A model generated the notes under the pieces. The model saw only the letters and a list, made by a program, of their open reading frames with translations, was not told the origin of the DNA and did no database searches. The position numbers and the translations under genes were made by a program. Below are positions 27,612 to 37,741 of a stretch of 64,000 nucleotides of DNA, piece by piece. Origin of the DNA: Leishmania infantum JPCM5 (Eukaryota > Euglenozoa > Kinetoplastea > Trypanosomatida > Trypanosomatidae); the NCBI RefSeq assembly GCF_000002875.2, contig NC_009409.2, positions 92,543 to 156,542 on the forward strand, in the 5' to 3' direction. Each line of letters begins with the position of its first letter. The first letter of the stretch is position 1.

Positions 27612-30600
27612 TCAGAACTCGTGGTACGGGCGGATGGTGACCGCCGAGGACTGGTCCGTTCTACTTGAGTCGTCTGCTCCGCTCACAGGGTCGTCGAGGA
27701 CGCGCACCGCAACCGTATTCGACGACACCTTCCCCGAGGAACGGTGCTGCTCTTGTGCTGTAGAGCTGAACGACTGTGAGCTGCTGTGCACGTAGCGCAC
27801 GCTGCTGCCACCGTTGCAGCCTCCAGTGTTGGCACCTGCCGGCCTCCCGTAGGGCCCCAGATGGATGGTCCCAGTTGATGAAAGTGAGTGGACATGCGCA
27901 GGTGGACGCGGCGGGTCAATGCCTATCGGCACCGAGTTGCTGCAGTCGTTTGGCGCTGAGCTGTAGTCGCGCCGCTGCGGTTGCGACACTGGAGAGGGAA
28001 GATGGTGAGGCGGCGCGTAGGGCTGCGGCTGCCTCCACGTCAGGGTCTGACGGTGGTAGAGATGTCCTGGCTCTCTGGCGCACAGAGGCGAAGCACCGTC
28101 AATGGCGGAAGGGGACGCTGCGGTGCCCGCAGACCGACGCCGCACGCCGCTGCGCGACGGCCGCATGTTCTCTACCGACTGGTAGTAGGTCTCGCTCTCT
28201 TGGCGAATATGAGAGAAGTGGTGCTCCTCAAGCGACGCGTCGTTTTGCCGCGGTGCATCTGGCTTCCCCGTTTGAGCAGCCGCGCGCAAGCAAGACGAGT
28301 CTCGAGAACGTTGATGCGAAGGCGCCCATGTGTCTGGCTGTCCCACATCATCAAGGACCTGCAACCCGCCGTCCATAGACTGTGCGACCGACGCCGTGCC
28401 CGGCGCAGCTGTCACGATTGACGCTTGAAGAGCTTCCGTCTCAGCAAGAGGCAGACAATTGGTGACGCCGACCCCGTGCAGCGGGTTGAGGTGGATGGAG
28501 CTGCCCGTCCGGCTGCACGGCGAGTTGGATCCTTTCACGTAGCGCACCGGGTCGTCGCCGGCGCAGCCACGGATGGCCGAGTCGCTCGGTCTCCGCAGCA
28601 GGTCCAACGGCGCACCGGTGCGATCTGCGTGCAGAGAAACATAGCAAGAGGGTTCACTACCACTCCCTGGGCGGGGACCAGCAGAAGCGACCGCAGGGAA
28701 GCCATCAAGCGGCAGATGAGGCTCGAACCCAATAGGCGTCAATGATGGTAACGGTAGCTGGGTCTGGGATAGCTGCGCTGACGTCGAAGACGTGCCAGCA
28801 GGAAGGGAGTGCGACCTGATGCCTTCCGCTTCGGACAGGGGCGGTGCAGGAGCCGTTACTTGCGGATTCACGAAGGTGGTTGGGGTGTGCTGCCGCACCT
28901 GCTTCTGGTCTGTCGAGGATGCGCGCTTCGGCGCCAAGCAGTGTGACGGTTCGCACTGAGGGGAGCCGTCGAGCTTCGATGAGGCCATCTCGTCGATGCT
29001 GACGTGCAAGACGCCCTGCGACTCGGACTTGAGGGTGGGATGGCTGGCGTGGCGGTGTACCATCGGATGAATGAGCTGCGGCTCCATCGGCGAGGAAGAG
29101 GGTGCGCTCGAGAGTGTCGTGTCTACCCCGCCTTGGTCGCCGCGTGGTGTAGAGAGCAGGGATTGCCCAGACGGCGTCACGGCTGCCGTGGGAGACGTCG
29201 CTGCGCACCGTTCGCCAAGCTCGTGTGTGGCTGGTTGCGACAGCGTCTTCTGCCCTCCATCCTCGGACGGCCCGACGGTGTTGATTGGAGTTGATGCGGG
29301 CACCGGCTCGGTTGCGACTGGCATGTCCTTCAGTTGGCCTGAGAGGGAGCGCACAAACTCCTCCAGGCGCTGGCCGCCGTCGATAGGAAACACACGAATA
29401 TCCCGCATGGAGTGCGGGTTGCGATACATCTCCGTGAGCTGGGTCTTAATGCTGGTCAGCATGCCGAGCAGCTCTCTCTCATGCTGCTGCACAATCTTGA
29501 GTACCGTGTTCAGCAGCTCCTCCTTGCTCCGGCTGATGTGCAGCAGCAGCTCTTCCTTCGAAAGACCGCGGGAACGACGCACGTTCAGCAGTTCTACCCA
29601 AACGGCGTCGATCTCCCGCTTGGTGAAGTCTCTGAAGTTGGCATACTCGCGCTTACGCACGAACTGACAGGTGGGCAGCAGCACCTCGGACAAGGTGGTG
29701 CCGCGACTGGGAAACGGCTTCTTCACGGCACTCTCTCTCGAATTCGACTTCACAAGCGCGTCCGACGAGGTCACTGGCTTTGCCAGGATTGTGGCAGAGC
29801 CCGTGGTGGCCGGTCGCATCCGCACTGAGACCGGCGACGTAACGCCTAGCGTGTCCTGGCGCAAAATGAAAACCTCGCCGGTCGACTTGCCGGGAACCTC
29901 GACGAGGTTATCTTCCGGTGCCGCGGCGGCGTCCGCAGAGAGACTAGTGTGGCTCTTAGCCTTCTGCGGTGGGTAAGATATGGTAAAAGCAACAGTGTCG
30001 CTAACGCCATGTTCATCCTCCTCTGCCTCATGTGCTGCAGCTTCGTCCTCTGCCTCATGTGTCGCGGCTCCCTCCTCCTTGACGACGCGCTTCTTGAAGA
30101 GCACCGAGCGTGATGGCGTGGCCTTCGTGGAGAACGGCGCTGCCATCGGCTTTTTGATTTTCTTCGAGGGTGGCGACGACTGTAAAGATTGCCCTTGCTC
30201 CCCAGGTACTGTAGCTGCTTGCATGGCCTTCAGCTCTCCCAACTGCATCTGCAGCGAGTCTTCGAGCTTGTCGACCACCTGGAGGTCAAGCGGAAGCTCT
30301 TTGGCCGCGTGCACGCTTTCGTCCTGCGCCGACTCTGTAGCCTTAACGTGCGTTGCTGCCTCTCGCGCGGCCGACCTAGCCTCCCCGGATGTGTCATCGT
30401 CCTGGGCGGCAGCGGCTGCTGCAGTGCTCGTTGGTGACGCGCTGTCCCACTGGGTTGCGCTCGCCGATTTGCTGAAGTCTTGCGCCTGCGCAATGCGCAG
30501 TCGCTGCAAGGAGGCCCGCAGCCCTTTGATGTCCTCCTCATGCTGCCGCAGACGCTCGCTATGTTCATCGCTGGCCCTGCAGATTTCCTCCGCCTTCGCC

Positions 30601-32444
30601 GCCGCGGAGCTGGCGCGCGACGTCTTTGCCGAGATCGACGACCACGGCGCCGCAATGGCGGCGGTTGCTGCAGTCCTGATCTGCTCTGGCGATGCCTTGA
30701 GGGCATCTGCCTGCACCGCCGATACTTGATTCAGGGGCACTCGAGAGGGGGAACCTGCAACGGGAGTTGTCACAGCAGAGGTGACGGCATTGGCGGCAGC
30801 TGAATCGCGAAAGGGGCTTTCCTCCGGAGCTATTCTGGTGGCTATGGCTGACGTGATCGGCTCTTGGGCTGCGCGAAGCCGCCCGATGCGGAGATCGTCG
30901 ATCGTGCGCCAGACGTCTGTGTTCCGCTCCGCCAACGCGCAGAGCTCCACGCGCACGGCGCTCTCCAGCATCATCAGCTGCTTCTGGATATCATTCAAGC
31001 TGCGCTGCGTCAAAAACATGTTCTTGGCATCCTCCCAGAGCCTCCCCAAACCACGATTCACCTCCGCACGGAGCATCTCCCGGTCTTGGTTTATCGTGTG
31101 CGACGCCGCGATGACGTTGATGCGCTCCAGTAGGTCGGAGTGCGCGGATCGCACCGCAGCCTCGAAAACGTGCTTCAACTGTGTCACATCCTTGTCGACG
31201 TGCGATACGAACGTCCTCAGATAGTCCTGCGTAGAGGCGTAGTCGTCGGCGATGCGGCTCATGCGCTGCTCCTGTATGCTCAGTGCGTGGTGCGCCTGCT
31301 GGAGTGGCTTTATACAATTCTCCTGCACAGTTGTTGTCAGCGCCGTCAAATCACGGCGTAGTTTATCAGTTGCAGCAACAAAAAGATCCTGTACACCGCC
31401 GATCTGGGACTGCAACGCTTGATCACCCGCTGTTGCACGGTGCTGTGTGGCAGCCACATCCTCGCGCATCTTGACGCTGAGGTCGGTGACGCTCGCCCGC
31501 CAGTTGAGGTCCACGGTCTCTAGCTGACTGTCGTGCTTGGCGAGCTCCTGCAGGATTGCCTGGTGCGCTGTTTCCTGCCGTTTGTCCAGCATCTGGCTGT
31601 GTTGCGCTACCTGTGCCACCTCGCGCGCCAGCCCGTTCGTGGCAGCCTGGACCATCTCGCTCAAACTGAACTCCAGCTCGCCAACGCGGCGCCGCAAGTC
31701 GCTGACGTCGGCCTGCTCAGTGTTGTGTAGCTGATTCATGTCAAGGCGTGTACGCTGGTCGAGAGACTCGAGTTTCTGGTTGATGCGCTGCACCGCGCCC
31801 TCCAGATCACCGCGCTGCTGAGCACCGGCGCTCTGCACATCACCAGAAAGGGACCCGTGCACGTCGCGCAGTGCATCGCGCATGGCGCTCTCTAGGTTGT
31901 CGCTTCGCTGGCGCTGCGCGGCGATCTCGGCGCTCATCTGTTGCTGGAGCGCCAGTAGATTAGCATGGTTGCGAGCTTCGATGGCCTGCGTCGCGTTCGC
32001 CAGGCTCTGCAGCTGCGCTTGAATCGCGCGCATTGCTTCAGCAGATGCGGCCTCACCGGTTTGCGCGCGCTGGTGCGCGCCATTGGCGTCCGCCTGGAGA
32101 CGCTGCTCCATTCCACGGAACGCCGCATCGTGTTTGTCGCTGACGCCGCGCAACGCCACGCCGTGCCCCTGGACCTCAGCCTGCAGCGCACTGAGACGAT
32201 CGTCGTGATTTCGCAAAAGCGTCTGCATCTGATTGACGGCCTCCGCGGTGGCGCCGCCGCGATCGCTGAGGAGCGCGTACACTTGCTGCTGCGCCTGCTC
32301 GCGGTTGTGCGACTCCGCCGCGGCGTGCTGCTCCACATCGCGCAGCCGCTGCAGCACCGCGCTGATCGTTTGCTCCTGCTGCCGGATGATGTCCTCCAAG
32401 GACAGCAACCGCTGCGTCAGGGAATGGACGCCCTCGCCACTCAT
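27612..32444 (-). CDS. Very large coiled-coil protein, function unknown
   Basis: This encodes 1610 residues from the ATG at 32444 (MSGEGVHSLTQRLLSLEDII). The frame stays open further upstream, but that part contains pyrimidine-rich sequence and no protein-like texture. Residues 1 to about 560 are rich in Gln, Arg, Glu, Leu and Ala with heptad spacing and look like one long coiled coil. A Ser/Ala-rich middle follows, with a second helical stretch near residues 650-720. A compact conserved-looking block with FRDFTKREIDAVWVELLN and SKEELLNTVLKIVQQHEREL lies near residues 920-1000. The last 500 residues are Ser/Pro/His-rich and likely disordered. Such proteins in trypanosomatids are often cytoskeletal or basal-body associated. 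No specific family is recognised. Confidence 0.88.
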   Translation of the reverse strand: MSGEGVHSLTQRLLSLEDIIRQQEQTISAVLQRLRDVEQHAAAESHNREQAQQQVYALLSDRGGATAEAVNQMQTLLRNHDDRLSALQAEVQGHGVALRGVSDKHDAAFRGMEQRLQADANGAHQRAQTGEAASAEAMRAIQAQLQSLANATQAIEARNHANLLALQQQMSAEIAAQRQRSDNLESAMRDALRDVHGSLSGDVQSAGAQQRGDLEGAVQRINQKLESLDQRTRLDMNQLHNTEQADVSDLRRRVGELEFSLSEMVQAATNGLAREVAQVAQHSQMLDKRQETAHQAILQELAKHDSQLETVDLNWRASVTDLSVKMREDVAATQHRATAGDQALQSQIGGVQDLFVAATDKLRRDLTALTTTVQENCIKPLQQAHHALSIQEQRMSRIADDYASTQDYLRTFVSHVDKDVTQLKHVFEAAVRSAHSDLLERINVIAASHTINQDREMLRAEVNRGLGRLWEDAKNMFLTQRSLNDIQKQLMMLESAVRVELCALAERNTDVWRTIDDLRIGRLRAAQEPITSAIATRIAPEESPFRDSAAANAVTSAVTTPVAGSPSRVPLNQVSAVQADALKASPEQIRTAATAAIAAPWSSISAKTSRASSAAAKAEEICRASDEHSERLRQHEEDIKGLRASLQRLRIAQAQDFSKSASATQWDSASPTSTAAAAAAQDDDTSGEARSAAREAATHVKATESAQDESVHAAKELPLDLQVVDKLEDSLQMQLGELKAMQAATVPGEQGQSLQSSPPSKKIKKPMAAPFSTKATPSRSVLFKKRVVKEEGAATHEAEDEAAAHEAEEDEHGVSDTVAFTISYPPQKAKSHTSLSADAAAAPEDNLVEVPGKSTGEVFILRQDTLGVTSPVSVRMRPATTGSATILAKPVTSSDALVKSNSRESAVKKPFPSRGTTLSEVLLPTCQFVRKREYANFRDFTKREIDAVWVELLNVRRSRGLSKEELLLHISRSKEELLNTVLKIVQQHERELLGMLTSIKTQLTEMYRNPHSMRDIRVFPIDGGQRLEEFVRSLSGQLKDMPVATEPVPASTPINTVGPSEDGGQKTLSQPATHELGERCAATSPTAAVTPSGQSLLSTPRGDQGGVDTTLSSAPSSSPMEPQLIHPMVHRHASHPTLKSESQGVLHVSIDEMASSKLDGSPQCEPSHCLAPKRASSTDQKQVRQHTPTTFVNPQVTAPAPPLSEAEGIRSHSLPAGTSSTSAQLSQTQLPLPSLTPIGFEPHLPLDGFPAVASAGPRPGSGSEPSCYVSLHADRTGAPLDLLRRPSDSAIRGCAGDDPVRYVKGSNSPCSRTGSSIHLNPLHGVGVTNCLPLAETEALQASIVTAAPGTASVAQSMDGGLQVLDDVGQPDTWAPSHQRSRDSSCLRAAAQTGKPDAPRQNDASLEEHHFSHIRQESETYYQSVENMRPSRSGVRRRSAGTAASPSAIDGASPLCAREPGHLYHRQTLTWRQPQPYAPPHHLPSPVSQPQRRDYSSAPNDCSNSVPIGIDPPRPPAHVHSLSSTGTIHLGPYGRPAGANTGGCNGGSSVRYVHSSSQSFSSTAQEQHRSSGKVSSNTVAVRVLDDPVSGADDSSRTDQSSAVTIRPYHEF

Positions 32445-33773
32445 TACGATCGTTTTTTTGTTTCGTGCGCGTGTGCGTGTCTGTGTGGTCGGCTGGACCA
32501 AGATGAGAGCCACCACCAGAGGAGCACACGCGCGCAGACGTGAGGGGGGAGGCAGGTAATGGCGCTGCGCCAGGCACCAAGCAGAGGTGCACAGTCTATG
32601 GGTGTCGAAGTGGATGACAGATAGAAACAAGAGAGAGCGAAAAAGAAGGAGGCTCGAACGACGTGCAGTGTACGGCGCCACAGCTGCTGGGTTCGCGTGT
32701 CTAAGCGGTGGGCGTACCTGTGTGTGCGTTTTGTGTGTGTGTGTGTGTGTGTGTTTATGCGCGGAGATGTAGGGGGAGGACGAGACGGAAGCTACGACTT
32801 GCGCAACGCTAGGCGCTGGTGCCCCTCCTCCCCCCTCCGTGTCTCGGCACTGCTACTTCTATTGCTGCGAGGGAGGAGAGGGGCGTGCCGCACGCTAGGA
32901 GGACCGCGCAGGGTAGCCCTGTGCAATTGGTGGGTCACTCGGCGTGTGCGCGTGTGTGCGTCTGTGAGTGTACGCGTACGTACGTCTCTATGTGCGTGCG
33001 TGCGAATGGCTGCTAATGCGTGTGTGCACCTGCGCGCATCCGTTGCCGTGGCCACGGTCCACCACACAACATGATGCGGGGGATAGAGCTCAAGTGAAAG
33101 AGACGTGAAGAGGTCAGCATGAAGAAGGCAAGAAACAGAGATGTTTGAGAAACGCATGCTTCACGTATGCGAGGCCACGATGACCCACACACACACACAC
33201 ACCGAGCGTGGCGGTAAAGGTGATACCACTCGTGAAGGGGCGGCGTTTGGGGGCGGGGGGTGAGCGTGTGGAGCCACTCGGAGGAGATAACGCCTCGAAT
33301 GCAGACGCGATGTTGATATGCAACACGAATGCAGAATGGTGTAGCGAAGTCATGCGCCCCTCCCTCCCTACCCCGTTCTGCCTCGTGTTGCGCTGGCGGG
33401 ATGGTGCTTCTTTGTTCGTTTAACGATGATGTGCGCCCTTGGCCGTCCAATGGTTATGCGCTCCTCGGAAGATACCGCGGCCCTTCCATTCCGCTTTCTC
33501 CGTCCGTCTGTCTGTCTGCGTCTCCGTATACACGACGCAAGCGCACAGAAACATGCTTCGGTGTGCTTGTCCTACCACTCCACCAGCACGACAGACAGAC
33601 GCGCACACCCACACACACGCACAGGAAGAGAAAGAGAAAGGGGAGAGGGGGGGGAGGCGAGGCGAGGAGGATATAAAAGAAAAAGTGCAAGGCCGGCGCG
33701 TTACACAGCCACAAACCTCGATTAGTTATCCGTTGGCGTGCTCATCAACACCTCAGCAGAGGAAGCACAGCAC
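32445..33773. other. Intergenic spacer with TG tract
   Basis: No gene is supported in 1.3 kb. A TG tract occurs at about 32734-32754, with CA at 33187-33202 and a purine-rich block at 33626-33665. The right part should be the UTP13 3' UTR. Confidence 0.6.
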
Positions 33774-36700
33774 TCACTCGACGCGCATGCGCTTTGCCAG
33801 CGGCGGCTCCTCCCTCCGCCCTTCACCGTGATGCACGAATGGCGGAAGCGAGGTCAGCACGTTCGGGGCAAGACCGCGGATGACGTAGTCGATGTAGTAC
33901 GTGCGCCGGAGCAGGTCGTGCTGGCGCTGGCTGTGCTTGCGCGTGTAAGCCAGCAGCGGCTCGATCAGCGACGCCATTGACGGCACCTGTGCGACAGCCT
34001 CAAAGTGGTGTGAGGAGATAAGCACGTAGAGCACCAGAGTAGCCACCGTGCAATGACGGCTGTTCGTGATCCACTCTCGCGTGTACTGCAGCAGCCGCGT
34101 CATCTGCTCCGCATCAAGGGCGGGCAGAAGCTCGCCGCGAAGCGTGTTCTCGCACTGGCGTGCGTCCTTGGCGCACCAGCGCACGAGCACTTGGCGGAGA
34201 TGACGCGGGTGACTCAGTCGCAGGGCCAGCATAAACGCCTCTGAGAACTCGCCCTTGCGAAGGGCGTTGGAGAGCGCCTGCTCTTGCAGGATCATCTGGT
34301 GCCGGTCTTCCTTGACGCGGGCCACCTCCTCAGCGGTGTAGTCCTCGGTCGCGATCAACACGCCGTCGGCGGCACCGGAGTAGAAGATTGTCTCGCCCGA
34401 GGAGGGGCGCTCCTCGACCGCCAAGGCCCATATCTTCTCCGTGTGCGCCTCCGCCGCCCAGACCGACTCCGAGGACGCGATGGCCCACACACGCAGCACG
34501 CCCTCCGCGTTGCTCGTGACAATCTGCGTGCCGTTGTTGAAGAAGCCCACCTGCAGTACTGAGGTGCGGTCCACCTGCATCGACTTCAGGCACGTCAGCG
34601 ACACAAGCGACCACAGCCTCACTGATCCGTCATTCGAGGCCGATGCCAGAACGCGATCGACCGGCGAGAAGGCAAGGGATGAGATGCCACGCCGATGCCC
34701 CTTCAAGGAGGCCTCGCGGTACATCTTCTTGCCTGTGATGTTCCACACATTCACCGACTTATCCTTGCCGCCAGTCGCGACGTACTGGTCGTTGGGCGCA
34801 ACAGCCACGGTGTAGATAGGGCCCGTGTGGGCCGCGTTCACGCCGCTTCGGTGCTGTATCTCCTCCACGCGGGACCGCGGCTGCTTTGCCGACACACGCT
34901 CCGCCAGAGGGACGCCGATGTCCCACATGCGCACATTCTCGTCGCTGGAAACAGAGAAGAGCAGCAGGTAGGTGTCCGTCTGCCTCCCGTTGAAAGATAG
35001 CGATGTCACCTCCGCTGTGTGCCCGCCAACACCGCGCACGACCGTCTCGCAGCTCTCGGTCGACCACACGCGCACCTCCTTGTCCTTGGCCCCGGTGGCG
35101 ATCCACGCCCCGTTACTGCTCACGGCGCAGCAGAGCACCACGTCACTGTGGCCGCGCAGAGTCTTCGAGGAGACGCAACCATCCGAGGCGTACAGGCGCA
35201 CATCCTTGCTGTTGGTTACCACAGCCCGGTGCAGCGGCGAGGCCTCAGGAAACAGCTTCACGTCGAGCAGCTGATCGAGAAAGCCGACAACCGTGCGAGC
35301 CACCTCGTACTGGCTGCGCTCCGCCGACGAGGGGCACAGGTGCTGAATGCTGAATCCTGCGTCGCCAACGTACAAGGAGGAGGTGTCCGGCGCGTGCGGC
35401 GCGTCCTGCACCACAGAGTCGCGCAGGCGGCGCATGTTCGTGCCCTTTGGCACGCCGGCCACAAGCAGAGAGCGCACAAACGCTTCCTCGGCGCCGTCCT
35501 CGGCGTCCGCGGACGGCGGCTTTGGAAGCCGGCGCACAAGCTGTACCGCCTCGTCCTCGCTCACGCGGTAGGTGCTGACCACGCCGTCCATGGCGCCAAC
35601 GTGAAGTAGCCCGGCGCTCTCGAAGGCGGCGCTCGACACGTGCTCTTTCACTGCAATCGCGCGCACCTCCTTCAGCTCCGTCGATTTGCGGTTCTCGCTG
35701 AACATCATCTTGTTGAGAGCGAGACGGCGATCCCTGGCGATCGAGTAGACGTGTGTGAGCGCGTCATTGAAGATCATGGACTCGACCGCCTGCACGTGCG
35801 GGCGCCCTGCCGCCACTATCCGCTTTGCCACAAAGTCGAAGACGGTGACGTGTCCCTCGAAGGAGCCGACGGCGAGGTAGGCCTCGCTGGGGTCGAGGCA
35901 GACGCTCTGCACGAGGGAGCTGTGGGCACACACCAAGTTGTGCGTCAGGTGATGGTGAAAAACGTTCCACACCTTCACGCTGCCATCCGTGGCACCCGAG
36001 ACGAGGTAGGTGCCACTCTGGGAGAAGTGCACGACCGAGATGGCATGCTGCGCCGCCGTCCAGTTTCGCTGCAGCTCGATCGAGTACAGCACAAGGGTGC
36101 CGCTAGCTGTTGCCGCGCCGACTACATCCGCATCATCGCCTTCCGCCCCTGCAGCGTTGCCTTTCTCAGAAGCGGCGTCGGCAGCGACACCCTTCTCCGC
36201 TGAAGGAGAGGGCGAGGGCGAGGCCGGCGACTCGACGCGGGCGTCAACGCGCAACACGTAGACCTGCAGAGAGCGCGTGCCAACCGCAACGTAGCTGCCA
36301 GCCGGTGCAGCAAGTTCCCTGTCGCCTTGAGAGGCAGCCGCGTCGCTTGAGGACGCCGCCACGGACGGCACGGCCACCTTCTTCTCCGCTTGGCCAGCGT
36401 TCTCTTCGTCCTCCTCGATCGGCTTGACTGTCTTGCCGGCTCCGGCCTTCTTCTTGGGAGCCTTCTTCGTCGTGGCCGACTTTTCCGCAGCGCTGGCGTC
36501 GCGCTTCGCCCGCGCCTCTCCCTCATCTCCACTTGTGGCGTCTTTGCCGCCGTCATCCGACGCCTTGGGTACCGTCACGGCGTCAATGTGGAGAATCACA
36601 TCCTCTACTGGCAACGTGTACCTGCACAGCACCTCTCCACTTGTTGCACGCACGACGTTCACGGTGTCGCCGCACGCCATGACGAGGCATTCCTCCGGAG

Positions 36701-36827
36701 CGGCCGACGTGGAAAGTGCGGACGACGCAGCGGGGTCTGACACTGGAAGCGCAAGAGAGGCCAACGCGCCGCCGCTGAAGATAGGCTCCTGCGTCCATCG
36801 CGTGCGGAAGCAGTTCTTCCCTTCCAT
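33774..36827 (-). CDS. UTP13: U3 snoRNP WD40 protein UTP13 (TBL3)
   Basis: This encodes 1017 residues from the ATG at 36827, set by an AG acceptor 8 nt upstream. Two WD40 propellers are expected in UTP13. Repeats are clear at TYLVSGATDGSVKVWN, AWIATGAKDKEVRVWS, QYVATGGKDKSVNVWN and RVLASASNDGSVRLWS, with more degenerate blades between. After the propellers comes the UTP13-specific C-terminal helical domain (about residues 840-990), including QEQALSNALRKGEFSEAF and WITNSRHCTVATLVLYVL. The protein ends in a basic patch. A Lys/Glu/Ala-rich insert of about 130 residues (about 90-230) interrupts the first propeller; yeast and human homologues (about 810 residues) lack this length. UTP13 belongs to the UTP-B subcomplex of the nucleolar small-subunit processome. 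Confidence 0.93.
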   Translation of the reverse strand: MEGKNCFRTRWTQEPIFSGGALASLALPVSDPAASSALSTSAAPEECLVMACGDTVNVVRATSGEVLCRYTLPVEDVILHIDAVTVPKASDDGGKDATSGDEGEARAKRDASAAEKSATTKKAPKKKAGAGKTVKPIEEDEENAGQAEKKVAVPSVAASSSDAAASQGDRELAAPAGSYVAVGTRSLQVYVLRVDARVESPASPSPSPSAEKGVAADAASEKGNAAGAEGDDADVVGAATASGTLVLYSIELQRNWTAAQHAISVVHFSQSGTYLVSGATDGSVKVWNVFHHHLTHNLVCAHSSLVQSVCLDPSEAYLAVGSFEGHVTVFDFVAKRIVAAGRPHVQAVESMIFNDALTHVYSIARDRRLALNKMMFSENRKSTELKEVRAIAVKEHVSSAAFESAGLLHVGAMDGVVSTYRVSEDEAVQLVRRLPKPPSADAEDGAEEAFVRSLLVAGVPKGTNMRRLRDSVVQDAPHAPDTSSLYVGDAGFSIQHLCPSSAERSQYEVARTVVGFLDQLLDVKLFPEASPLHRAVVTNSKDVRLYASDGCVSSKTLRGHSDVVLCCAVSSNGAWIATGAKDKEVRVWSTESCETVVRGVGGHTAEVTSLSFNGRQTDTYLLLFSVSSDENVRMWDIGVPLAERVSAKQPRSRVEEIQHRSGVNAAHTGPIYTVAVAPNDQYVATGGKDKSVNVWNITGKKMYREASLKGHRRGISSLAFSPVDRVLASASNDGSVRLWSLVSLTCLKSMQVDRTSVLQVGFFNNGTQIVTSNAEGVLRVWAIASSESVWAAEAHTEKIWALAVEERPSSGETIFYSGAADGVLIATEDYTAEEVARVKEDRHQMILQEQALSNALRKGEFSEAFMLALRLSHPRHLRQVLVRWCAKDARQCENTLRGELLPALDAEQMTRLLQYTREWITNSRHCTVATLVLYVLISSHHFEAVAQVPSMASLIEPLLAYTRKHSQRQHDLLRRTYYIDYVIRGLAPNVLTSLPPFVHHGEGRREEPPLAKRMRVE

Positions 36828-37741
36828 TTTGGTACTAACAGTAGATAGATGGGGAGCGTAAGTGGTAGAAAGAGGCAAGATGGCGCGCACACACCAGTAG
36901 ACCTCACAAGGGGTAAGGAACCAAAACAGAAAACAAGAGAGCTAGGTGTGTGCGGCAGTGACTGCGGCGGATGAGGAGAGGAATGATAGGAGATCGTCAG
37001 CGCCTGCAACAGACGACGTAAGTTCCGGTTTCGGGCCCCACACGAACGGCGTGAGTGGCTCTAGTAGGAGAGGGTGGGAGGAAAGCGGTTGCCGTAAACG
37101 ACATGAAGACACAGACACACACACACGCGCACGCACCAAAATACAGGGAAGACAAGGAGAGGGACACAGGAGAAGAAGGTGTACACGAAAAGGAAGTGAG
37201 CATGTGTGCGCCCGACGTGTAGGCGCAGAGGCACGTAACGACGTGGTGTCGAAGAAGCTTTCGTCGCTTAGGCGCGCACGAATGGGCGAGTCTCGACAAG
37301 TAAAAAGTGCCCCTCGTGTCGGATAGACAGCGCGTCATCAACTGTGCCACCAACACCTACCACCTCACTCTCCCTCCCCAACCTCCCAACGCCCTGGTCA
37401 ATCGTATACGTGTGCCTCTAAAAAAAAGGCGTGCACCGCTGAGGTCCATTTTTCTTTGTCGAGAGACAGAGAGACAGCGCCGGACGACTTTGACCCTGCA
37501 TCAATGAGAGCTGCCCTTACGGAACACATCATACACCGGAAGCCGCCCCGCCCCGCCAGTGGGCGGACGTGGGGACGCGCCGTCGTTGCTGCTCTCCCCT
37601 TTTTCTTCCGCGCCGGCCACGCACGCACACAAGCAAACACGCGAACGCGGTCACAACGGCCACGAGCAGAGGATGCAGGACAGCAAGGCTGTGCCGACCT
37701 CTGTGTACGCTGCTTCCCGCCCTACTCTGGCGGCGTATTTG
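36828..37741. other. Intergenic spacer between BRF1 and UTP13
   Basis: No gene is seen in 0.9 kb. The left end holds the UTP13 splice acceptor; a CA tract lies near 37114-37125. The rest should be the BRF1 3' UTR. Confidence 0.6.
36835..36880 (-). promoter_or_regulatory. Trans-splice acceptor of UTP13 gene
   Basis: A pyrimidine-rich run on the minus strand (GCCTCTTTCTACCACTTACG, continuing in CT-rich sequence) leads to CTGTTAG with the AG at 36836-36835. The ATG follows 7 nt later. Confidence 0.55.
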
